A stretch of 64,000 nucleotides of DNA from Pseudoalteromonas byunsanensis (GTDB lineage: Bacteria > Pseudomonadota > Gammaproteobacteria > Enterobacterales > Alteromonadaceae), in assembly GCF_001854475.1 (NCBI RefSeq), contig NZ_MNAN01000034.1:197698-261697 (forward strand), written 5' to 3'. Numbering within the stretch: the stretch's first letter is position 1; each line of letters begins with the position of its first letter. Below the pieces are notes generated by a model. That model worked only from the letters and a program-made list of their open reading frames with translations. It did not search any database and was not told where the DNA came from. A program made the translations under genes and the position numbers. Shown piece after piece: positions 18,963-25,340 of the stretch.

Positions 18963-19689
18963 TCAAGCAATTATCATTATTGGAGCTAGCAGCACGATAG
19001 CCAAAGCATTCGTGCGTGAGCAACACAAGCGCTACCCTCAACATCTAATCATCACGATTAGCCGCAGTGATATCGAGGATTTCGACGAACACTTTAAAGG
19101 GCAGCACCAGCACATTATTTGCGACAACTCCCCTTGGGAAATAGCAAGGATTACAAACGAGTTAGCGTCCTTCATAGCGCAAGCCCAAAGCATCACTATC
19201 TTTAATGGGCAACTTCATGATGCCAACTTCAAACCGGAAAAACGCTTAGAAGACATTCAAAGCGAGTATCTGCAATGGCTATTCAAAGTCAACACCATCA
19301 CGCCATTGTTATGGCTTAAAGGTGTCGGTGTACACTTAAACCACCACAGCAAGTGTGTTCTGACTTGTCTCAGTGCGCGAGTTGCCAGTATTGATGATAA
19401 TCAGTTGGGCGGTTGGTATGGTTACCGCGCGAGCAAAGCGGCTTTAAACATGGCAGTAAAAACGGTAGCTATCGAACTTGCTCGTCGCGCCAAACATTGC
19501 AAATGTGTTCTTTTTCACCCTGGTACCACGGACACCCCGCTTTCTGAGCCCTTTCAAAGCAATGTACCCGAGGACAAATTGTTCGACCCTGAATTTGTTG
19601 CGAAACAACTCAGTAACTTAATAACCCAAAGAATTGCAGATGGCCAAATCGATTACATTGATTGGCAAGGTAAAACAATTAATTGGTAA
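18955..19689 (+). CDS. Short-chain dehydrogenase/reductase
   Basis: About 244 residues with a Rossmann fold. The dinucleotide loop reads IIIIGASSTIAKAF (GASSxI variant), the catalytic Ser lies in TCLSARVAS, and the Tyr-x-x-x-Lys motif is YGYRASKAALNM. After it come AIELAR and HPGTTDTPL, typical of the CsgA/C-factor-like branch. Substrate unknown. The longest frame begins at 18865 deep inside the preceding gene; ATG 18955, preceded by AGG at ten bases and giving an eight-base overlap, is the better start (ATG 18937 is an alternative). Confidence 0.85.
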   Translation: MTNQAIIIIGASSTIAKAFVREQHKRYPQHLIITISRSDIEDFDEHFKGQHQHIICDNSPWEIARITNELASFIAQAQSITIFNGQLHDANFKPEKRLEDIQSEYLQWLFKVNTITPLLWLKGVGVHLNHHSKCVLTCLSARVASIDDNQLGGWYGYRASKAALNMAVKTVAIELARRAKHCKCVLFHPGTTDTPLSEPFQSNVPEDKLFDPEFVAKQLSNLITQRIADGQIDYIDWQGKTINW

Positions 19690-19721
19690 AAATACATCTC
19701 CAAGTAGTCATAGGAATATAT

Positions 19722-20378
19722 ATGCATATTTGTTCAACCGATATTGAAAATCTAAACAAATTAACCCGCGTGAATTTAATTAATTCATTGAGTGGCTTTA
19801 AAAGTGCTAACCTCATTGGGACCAAAGATAAACATGGACAAGAAAACTTATCTATTGTCAGTTCGGTGTTCCACATTGGCGCAAACCCTCCGCTCATCGG
19901 TATGATCATCCGCCCCCATTCGGTGCCCAGACACACATTAGAAAATATAATTGAAACTGGTAGTTACACAATCAATCATGTTAACGCGGATATTTTTGAG
20001 CAAGCCCACCAAACATCAGCGCGTTATGACAAAAATATCTCTGAGTTTGATGCGGTTGGCTTGCAGGCCGAATATAAAGGCACGTTCACAGCACCCTTCG
20101 TGCTACAAAGTAAACTAAAAATGGCAGTAAAACTTGTGAGCACACAAACCATAGAGTTAAACCAAACGGAACTGGTGATCGGCCAAATCACAGATATATT
20201 CCTAGAGGACGAACTTGCTTATTGTCATGACGGCTTTGTCGATCTAGAGCGTTTAAATACCGTGGCGCTCAGTGGATTAGATAAATACCACACCACAACA
20301 GCGATTGCGCGCTTGAGCTATGCAAAGTGTGATAAGCCACTGTCACATATAGAAACATCACCAAAAAGCGAAGCTTGA
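19722..20378 (+). CDS. Flavin reductase-like (FMN-binding) domain protein
   Basis: About 218 residues. It begins KLTRVNLINSLSGFKSANLIGTKDKHGQENLSIVSSVFHIGANPPLIGMIIRP, the flavin-reductase-like split-barrel pattern in which PPLIG contacts FMN. HTLENIIETGSYTINHV and the later FDAVGLQAEY agree with the family. Probable FMN-dependent reductase or oxygenase partner; no oxygenase gene is adjacent. The start at 19722 is chosen for TAGGA upstream and homology to the family start, over a frame opening at 19683 that overlaps the SDR gene. 32 bp after the SDR gene, probably co-transcribed. Confidence 0.82.
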   Translation: MHICSTDIENLNKLTRVNLINSLSGFKSANLIGTKDKHGQENLSIVSSVFHIGANPPLIGMIIRPHSVPRHTLENIIETGSYTINHVNADIFEQAHQTSARYDKNISEFDAVGLQAEYKGTFTAPFVLQSKLKMAVKLVSTQTIELNQTELVIGQITDIFLEDELAYCHDGFVDLERLNTVALSGLDKYHTTTAIARLSYAKCDKPLSHIETSPKSEA

Positions 20379-20600
20379 ATTGAACACCAATATCACACTT
20401 TTACCTTAAGTAAGGTTAATTAAATACCAAATGTCACCTAACTGTGCTGATTTAGTGACCATAGCTTCAATCTTTACTTGCACTTAACTTACTATTAGTG
20501 GTCCAATGTATTACATTGTTTGTGTTATGATTATCCAAACTGCAACAGAGTTTGGCTTCTTAAACACTTTCAGCATCAAGAAATATTCAGGAGGCATAGC

Positions 20601-21338
20601 ATGTGGTATTCAAGAGTAAGACTCGCCGTATGTATCGGCATGTTAGCATGGGCAGCTCCTAGTAGCGCAACACTAGAGCAAGGGATTGAAGCAGCTAACA
20701 GCGGGCAGTTTGAAGTAGCACTTAAAGAGTTCCAATACCTAGCTGATATGGGGTATGGTCCAGGCATTTACGAACTGGCAAAAATGTACCAAGGTGGCTA
20801 TGGCGTTTCAAAAGATATTCACAAAGCTGCAAAACTATTTCAGGACGCCGTCAATACAGGTGTTGCCGATGCAATGTTTTCTCTAGCTGTTATGTATGAG
20901 AACGGTGAAGGCGTAAAACAGGATAAGCAAAAAGCGGTAGAACTATACACTAGAGCAGCTAAAAAGAATCTTGCTGCGGCACAATTTAATTTAGGCGTTA
21001 TGTATACCAACGGTGATGGCGTAATTAAAGATTACCATACGGCCATGGATTGGTATGAGAAAGCAGCTGCTAGCAATTACACCCTCGCTCAGTTCAATTT
21101 AGCTTTGATGTATTATCAAGGTCTTGGTGTTAGTAAAAATATTGAGAAATCTTATATTTGGAATACAGTGGCAGAATACAACGGCAGTCGTCAAGCAGCT
21201 AAAAGCCGTCAGTTGGATGAACAACAATTGTCGCCTTCACAAATCGAACGAGCAACAGAAAAAGCCAATGATATTTACTACAAAATTCAAGAGCGTAAAT
21301 ATATCCCAGAAATCAGACCCCGTAAGGCTTCTTTCTAA
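20601..21338 (+). CDS. Secreted Sel1-repeat (TPR-like) protein
   Basis: A 245-residue protein with a signal peptide (RLAVCIGMLAWAAPSSA) and about five Sel1 repeats of 36 residues, for example YELAKMYQGGYGVSKDIHKAAKLF, FSLAVMYENGEGVKQDKQKAVELY, FNLGVMYTNGDGVIKDYHTAMDWY, FNLALMYYQGLGVSKNIEKSYIW. Sel1 repeats mediate protein-protein contacts. The protein is likely periplasmic; the partner is unknown. The start is decided by CAGGAGG six bases before ATG 20601; the frame opens earlier at 20520 without such a site. Confidence 0.88.
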   Translation: MWYSRVRLAVCIGMLAWAAPSSATLEQGIEAANSGQFEVALKEFQYLADMGYGPGIYELAKMYQGGYGVSKDIHKAAKLFQDAVNTGVADAMFSLAVMYENGEGVKQDKQKAVELYTRAAKKNLAAAQFNLGVMYTNGDGVIKDYHTAMDWYEKAAASNYTLAQFNLALMYYQGLGVSKNIEKSYIWNTVAEYNGSRQAAKSRQLDEQQLSPSQIERATEKANDIYYKIQERKYIPEIRPRKASF

Positions 21339-21347
21339 AAATTGCGT

Positions 21348-21377
21348 GTTAGTCAATGGCTTTGCCCATTGACTAAC
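21348..21377. terminator. Bidirectional hairpin between convergent genes
   Basis: GTTAGTCAATGG (21348-21359) pairs perfectly with CCATTGACTAAC (21366-21377) around a six-base loop. It lies between the Sel1 gene and the aldehyde dehydrogenase gene and touches the latter's stop codon. Confidence 0.6.
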
Positions 21378-22795
21378 TATTTAAGCATCAATTTTTTAAC
21401 CAAACTAATCAGCACTTTGGATTGTTTCACCATTAGCTTCATTCGTAACTGTGTTTTTCTGTCGCTTTGCAAAATACTTTTAGCATGGCTCAAAGCTAAG
21501 AAGCCTTCTTTTGCATGATATTGGCCCATACCTGAGTTTCCCACGCCACCAAAAGGTAAATCCTCGACCGTCACCTGAAGAACCATCTCATTGACCGCCA
21601 GAGAGCCTGTGCGTATGGTTTTGCTGACTCTATCTATCAAATTTACATCATGACTAAATAAGTATGTTGCCAGCGGTCTTTCACCCAGCTCCACTTTTCG
21701 TAACGCGGTGTCAATATTATCAACAATAACAATCGGTAAGATAGGCCCAAATATCTCACTTTGCATCACAGCCATATCCTCTTTGACGTCTGTGATTAGG
21801 TGCAACCCCATTCTTTGAGATTGATACTGCTCCTTAATTGGCGGCCAAATGTTAGCTGCTTTTTCTTTCGCATCGAGCAACACTTGACGCAAACGATCGA
21901 ACTGCTTTTCATTGATGATACTGGTTAGTTTTGTATCGTTTTCCTGCTCAGGATAGTAAGCCTTATAACACGCTTTTAATTCATTAATTAGCGGCTGTGC
22001 ACATTGTTTTGTGACCAAAACATAATCCGGTGCCACACATATTTGCCCCGCATTAAGCAATTTGCCAAATAAAATGCTTCTAGCTGTATGCGCTATGTCG
22101 GCATCATCGGCAACAATCACCGGTGATTTTCCACCGAGCTCCAATGTCACAGGCACCAAGTTTTCAGCCGCGGCAGCCATGACTTTTTTACCTATTTCAC
22201 TTGCCCCCGTAAAAAATAGATGATCGAACTTCAATTTTGAAAAGGCAGCAGCAACCTGGTGATCTCCCTCTACAATGATGCAATGCTCTTGCACATCAGA
22301 GAATATGCTTTTAATGACCTGATTAACGTTAGGTGTAAACTCACTGAGCTTTAACATCACTTTATTACCTGCGGCCAGTGCGGTAATGACAGGTGTCAAT
22401 GAGAGCTGTATCGGATAATTCCATGGTGCGATTACGCCAACAACACCTTTTGGTGTGTACTGCACATATGCTTTAGAGGGCCAAAGCATAAACCCTGCCC
22501 GCCTTTTATCAGGCTTCATCCAACTTTTTAGGTGCTTTAAGATGTAATCAAACACACCAAGTGTAGGAATAACATCACCAAATATAGAGTCAAACTCCGT
22601 TCTGCCATTAAAATCCTTGTCTGCAGCCATAACTAAGGCATTACTATTATCAACAACGCGACGCCTAAGTTTATTCAGCAACTCAGAACGTGATTGGTAG
22701 CTCATATAGGGCTCTTGTAAAAAGCCGGCCTGCAACGACATAAGTTGTTTATTTAAATCAGATAATGATTCTACTTGCATAAGCGACACATCCAT
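21377..22795 (-). CDS. Aldehyde dehydrogenase, coniferyl-aldehyde-dehydrogenase type
   Basis: About 472 residues of the class 3-like aldehyde dehydrogenase branch that includes coniferyl aldehyde dehydrogenases and fatty aldehyde dehydrogenases. Motifs: GVVGVIAPWNYPIQLSLTP, FTGASEIGKKVM (NAD loop), LELGGKSPVIV (catalytic Glu), NAGQICVAPDYVLV (catalytic Cys), EIFGPILPIV and PFGGVGNSGMGQYH. The C-terminus is extended with a basic, hydrophobic tail (LMVKQSKVLISLVKKLMLK) that might associate with membrane, as in fatty-aldehyde enzymes. The real substrate is not known. ATG 22795 is used; another ATG five codons later is possible. Nearest upstream gene on its strand is inside the accessory region. 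Confidence 0.85.
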   Translation of the reverse strand: MDVSLMQVESLSDLNKQLMSLQAGFLQEPYMSYQSRSELLNKLRRRVVDNSNALVMAADKDFNGRTEFDSIFGDVIPTLGVFDYILKHLKSWMKPDKRRAGFMLWPSKAYVQYTPKGVVGVIAPWNYPIQLSLTPVITALAAGNKVMLKLSEFTPNVNQVIKSIFSDVQEHCIIVEGDHQVAAAFSKLKFDHLFFTGASEIGKKVMAAAAENLVPVTLELGGKSPVIVADDADIAHTARSILFGKLLNAGQICVAPDYVLVTKQCAQPLINELKACYKAYYPEQENDTKLTSIINEKQFDRLRQVLLDAKEKAANIWPPIKEQYQSQRMGLHLITDVKEDMAVMQSEIFGPILPIVIVDNIDTALRKVELGERPLATYLFSHDVNLIDRVSKTIRTGSLAVNEMVLQVTVEDLPFGGVGNSGMGQYHAKEGFLALSHAKSILQSDRKTQLRMKLMVKQSKVLISLVKKLMLK

Positions 22796-23155
22796 ATTAG
22801 TGATTAGACCACTATAACAAGCGCTCAAAAGAACGCAATATCTTCACTTTATATGGCCACATACAGCAAAGGCGAGGTTGTTACACAGGGCGAGGTTTTT
22901 AGATGTAAACACTACTATTAGCTCGTTTTAATACATGATTAAATTACTTCTACTATTTTAGTGGCACTAACTACCAATGCTTACATCACAGCTTTATATG
23001 TCGTTAACTTAAATCTAAATATCAATACGTTAGAGAGAATTTCGATGCTATGCCAAACTCAGCCATTCAACAGAAACTTGATAACTTGCAATCAATCATA
23101 GTCGCAGACATTCAGCCAGCTCGTTTTTGGACAAAAACATTTTAGGGTATTTATT
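22796..23155. other. Intergenic region left of the gene cassette
   Basis: About 360 bp with no confident gene. A 31-codon frame at 23050-23145 (MPNSAIQQKLDNLQS, ending WTKTF) follows AGAGAG and might be a leader peptide or the remains of a longer gene, but it matches nothing I know. The string GGCGAGGTT occurs twice near 22871 and 22889. The promoter of the aldehyde dehydrogenase must lie here. Confidence 0.3.
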
Positions 23156-23256
23156 CGGTAACGTCCGCATAACGGGCTAATAGAGCTTGGCTAAAATTGG
23201 TGAGGCACGAAGCAAGCCAAGCTCTATTAGCCCTTGCGTTAATGCTTTTGTTATAC
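23156..23256 (-). other. attC-like recombination site
   Basis: Read on the minus strand, it starts right after the stop of the upstream gene with GTATAAC (R''), a four-base spacer AAAA, GCATTAAC (L''), a long perfect stem GGGCTAATAGAGCTTGGC/GCCAAGCTCTATTAGCCC enclosing a loop containing CTTCGTGCCTCACC, then GTTATGC (L'), spacer GGAC and GTTACCG (R'). L'' has one extra T against L', as expected for the extrahelical base that guides strand choice. The outer TAAC/GTTA pair brackets it all. Size (101 bp) and order match integron attC sites of marine gammaproteobacteria. Identification is by eye only. Confidence 0.72.
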
Positions 23257-23260
23257 GAAT

Positions 23261-24265
23261 TTATTTCTTGTTGAACCAAAAAAATAAAGAACTGCTTGAT
23301 ACAAAAAACATTAATGTTGAAACGAACAATAAAGTTGTAGATGGCCACTCTGCTGTTTTAGATAGTGGCTTTGCAAGAAGTAGTGCCCAGAATGCAATTG
23401 TACTAAACATACCAAAAATTAAAGGTCTTGTTAGACTGAGCCTTAGGTTCAACTCAATATTAGTAGCATATTCCCCTAAGTATTCATCAGAGCCCTCTGC
23501 AACTTTCTTAGGTTTAAATTGTAGTAAAGATGCTTGCTTCAAAACCTGAAGAGTTTTCACTGAAATTGGAATGTCATAATCATCAAATTGAATTGATGTT
23601 TCTAGTGGATTAATACAATTAATCGTAATTTCTTCGCTGCTATCCATGATTTCTATCTTGGTATCAGAATTCTTCGGATTGGCAACTGCCATTTTTAGAG
23701 TATATCGATCACCATGGTTTAAGTTGTAATAGCTAAATTTTTTATCATTTTTATAGTGAATTGATTTTTTCCTCCAAGAGTTTCTAATTTCTTTTAGATG
23801 AAAAAACGTTATATCTGGAAAATATCCTTTTAAAACATTTATTCTGGACTGCCAGTTATTTTCGCTACTTACTTCTGTGCAACTTAGGCGTGAAAAAAAC
23901 TTACTAGGCACTTGCTTTTCAATTGAGTTTCCTGAGTCTAAGGTAATGTTACAAAAATCACCTAACCGCATGTATAAGTGAAAAACATCTGTTTCCTTGC
24001 TTATTTCAAAGTGTGACACCGTAGCCCAGCGAACTGAAAAATGAGTATACTCATTTTCACTATTGCCAATTTCGTTACCATGGGTAAAAAAGATTGCAAC
24101 CTTTTGCTTTTTTATAGAATTAACATTGCTTAATATATTGTCATCAACATATTTCTTTTTGTATCTAAAATGGACAATATGATCAGTCGGTAATGCAAGA
24201 ACTCGATAAATATCTGCTTTGTATAACTCTCTGCTGTCAGAGCTAAATGCACATAACGTATTCAC
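23261..24265 (-). CDS. Cassette-encoded protein with C-terminal membrane hairpin, unknown
   Basis: About 334 residues; I do not recognise the family. Residues 1 to about 275 look soluble and strand-rich (for example HIVHFRYKKKYVDD, KVAIFFTHGNE, WATVSHFEISK, FFHLKEIRNSWRKK). The last 60 contain two hydrophobic helices, PLIFGMFSTIAFWALLLA and TLLFVSTLMFFVSSSSLFFWF, ending in NKK just before the attC site. The start is GTG 24265: AGGAGG lies seven bases upstream, and the G is shared with the TAG stop of the preceding gene, so translation is coupled. An ATG two codons earlier is too close to the ribosome-binding site. A soluble domain anchored by a two-helix hairpin, co-expressed with an acetyltransferase-like protein, would fit an accessory or defence function, but nothing shows it. 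Confidence 0.7.
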   Translation of the reverse strand: MNTLCAFSSDSRELYKADIYRVLALPTDHIVHFRYKKKYVDDNILSNVNSIKKQKVAIFFTHGNEIGNSENEYTHFSVRWATVSHFEISKETDVFHLYMRLGDFCNITLDSGNSIEKQVPSKFFSRLSCTEVSSENNWQSRINVLKGYFPDITFFHLKEIRNSWRKKSIHYKNDKKFSYYNLNHGDRYTLKMAVANPKNSDTKIEIMDSSEEITINCINPLETSIQFDDYDIPISVKTLQVLKQASLLQFKPKKVAEGSDEYLGEYATNIELNLRLSLTRPLIFGMFSTIAFWALLLAKPLSKTAEWPSTTLLFVSTLMFFVSSSSLFFWFNKK

Positions 24266-24759
24266 TAACATACCTCCTTTAACTCTTTTTCCCAACGATG
24301 TTTTGTAACTTCATATACTTGTAAATGAGAGCGTTCGATACCATCAACTTTAGTTCTGTTTGTCCATCTATTATGTGGTTTTACTATACCAGCCAATTTC
24401 CAACCAGCTCCTTTTAATGATGATCCAGATTCACTATCGAGTGTATAAGTTAAGACCTTTTTACCACCCATAGTTCTCCAAAGCTTGCAGCATCTACTTA
24501 GCAAGAAACTACATGTTCCTTTCGGAGCACCTTCTTTTACACAAAGTCTTGTTAATTCAATTGTGTAGCCGTCCATGTAGTTTGGGGACAAAGGGTTTCC
24601 AGCAATAACAACCCCAACCATTTCATCATTATTATTCATAGCAGCTAAAGCCCATTTACCGCTGTTTCTAATTGTTGGGCGGTGATGCCGATGGAAAGAC
24701 TTAATGAATTCATTTGCAGCTTTTATTGTTATTGGTTTTGGAGATAAAGACTTTGCCAA
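24265..24759 (-). CDS. XF1762-like protein (GNAT-type acetyltransferase fold)
   Basis: About 164 residues resembling the XF1762 family, known mainly from phage and mobile DNA: PITIKAANEFIKSFHRHHRP, MVGVVIAGNPLSP, TIELTRLCV, FLLSRCCKLWRTMGGKKVLTYTLDSESGSSLKGAGWKLAG, then HNRWTNRTKVD. The E-L-T-R-L-C block followed by a long helix is like the acetyl-CoA-binding core of GNAT enzymes. The substrate is unknown. The frame is open to GTG 24816, but TTG 24759 has AAGGAG six to seven bases upstream and lies just inside the cassette boundary, so it is preferred; a start outside would cross the recombination point. It ends by sharing one base with the next gene. Confidence 0.72.
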   Translation of the reverse strand: MAKSLSPKPITIKAANEFIKSFHRHHRPTIRNSGKWALAAMNNNDEMVGVVIAGNPLSPNYMDGYTIELTRLCVKEGAPKGTCSFLLSRCCKLWRTMGGKKVLTYTLDSESGSSLKGAGWKLAGIVKPHNRWTNRTKVDGIERSHLQVYEVTKHRWEKELKEVC

Positions 24760-24817
24760 TACTGGCTCCTTGTGAAATTCGTATAACAGCGTATTACCAA
24801 GAATTCCCGCTAACACT

Positions 24818-24887
24818 CTATGTGTTAATTGTCAGAATAATCAAAATACGATTGTTAATAATCTAATTATTAACAACTTACACATAG
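24818..24887. repeat. Nested palindrome upstream of the cassette
   Basis: Inner arms TTGTTAATAAT (24852-24862) and ATTATTAACAA (24866-24876) are perfect around CTA; outer arms CTATGTGT (24818-24825) and ACACATAG (24880-24887) bracket them asymmetrically. It lacks the R and L boxes of attC. It may be an operator or part of the promoter that drives the cassette genes. Confidence 0.5.
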
Positions 24888-24924
24888 CTACAAGGAATTA
24901 CAATTGTTTCGACTACCCCATACC

Positions 24925-25055
24925 CGAGAATTTACTTAATCGAGAATGAATAAAATTACATAACGAGAATACACATTAAAAATAGTAAGAAAATTAATAG
25001 GTTAAATTTTTAAGAAAGTTTTAACGAGAAGCCGCTTAAATTACATAAAGAGAAT
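24925..25055 (+). repeat. Cluster of CGAGAAT direct repeats
   Basis: CGAGAAT occurs at 24925, 24941 and 24964, with CGAGAAG at 25025 and AGAGAAT at 25049. The third and fifth copies extend to near-identical 18-mers (AAATTACATAA, one variable base, GAGAAT) at 24953-24970 and 25038-25055, 85 bp apart. All have the same orientation in AT-rich DNA without a gene. Function unknown; iteron-like binding sites or remains of an earlier insertion are possible. Confidence 0.55.
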
Positions 25056-25315
25056 CGATTGTTTTTAAGTCTAGATTTTGAACGTCCATTCTTCGTTCTA
25101 AGCCGCACTTAGAACATTTATGTTAACTCATTTTGGGTCAGAAACGCGTTAGCTGAACGTCCGCTTTATAAAATTGAGTCAATCCCACCAAATTACTCTG
25201 ACCGTCTCTTGAACGCTCATAGCAGCCTATTGCAGGGTATACCGCACCCCACAATAGCACTTTAGGCAGCAAGCTTAGCGACCCTGTAAAGAAAGCAGCG
25301 CAAAATAGCTATGCT
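25056..25315. other. Gene-free stretch with several small hairpins
   Basis: No credible coding frame. Structures seen: GTTCTAAG/CTTAGAAC with a five-base loop (25095-25115); GGTCAGA (25136) with its complement TCTGACC (25197); and CTATTG, CA, GGGT mirrored by ACCC, CA, CAATAG (25227-25257). GAACGTCC occurs twice (about 25080 and 25155). Could be decayed mobile DNA; I cannot assign it. Confidence 0.35.
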
Positions 25316-25340
25316 AAGCATGTATGATATACATGCTTTT
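25316..25340. terminator. Terminator hairpin at the end of the DASS transporter gene
   Basis: AAGCATGTAT (25316-25325) pairs perfectly with ATACATGCTT (25329-25338) around GAT, flanked by TTTT on the plus strand and beginning at the stop codon of the minus-strand transporter gene. Could stop transcripts from either side. Confidence 0.6.

Larger units (their letters stand above)
23162..24786 (-). mobile_element. Single two-gene integron cassette, apparently inserted without an integron
   Basis: On the minus strand the unit begins at TTATAC (24786-24781, preceded by G at 24787) and ends in the attC-like site at 23156-23256. GTTATAC at the front is the exact complement of R'' GTATAAC at the rear, as expected if both came from one circular cassette; on the plus strand this shows as a 13-bp inverted repeat, GTTATACGAATTT at 23250-23262 and its complement at 24774-24786. 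Inside are an XF1762-like gene and a membrane-protein gene overlapping by one base. The interior is visibly AT-richer than the neighbours. No integrase gene and no second attC is visible, so this looks like integration into a secondary GTT site. The rejoined target would read GGTAA, seven bases, TTACC. Confidence 0.65.

Noticed and set aside
24818-24887. Nested palindrome as a second attC site
   Set aside because: Arms are AT-rich, lack recognisable R'' (RYYYAAC) and R' (GTTRRRY) boxes at its ends, and lack the spaced L boxes.
25150-25170. GCGGACGTT (complement) as the end of another attC
   Set aside because: The nine bases also occur at the true attC, but no stem or R'' partner is found within 150 bp on the expected side.
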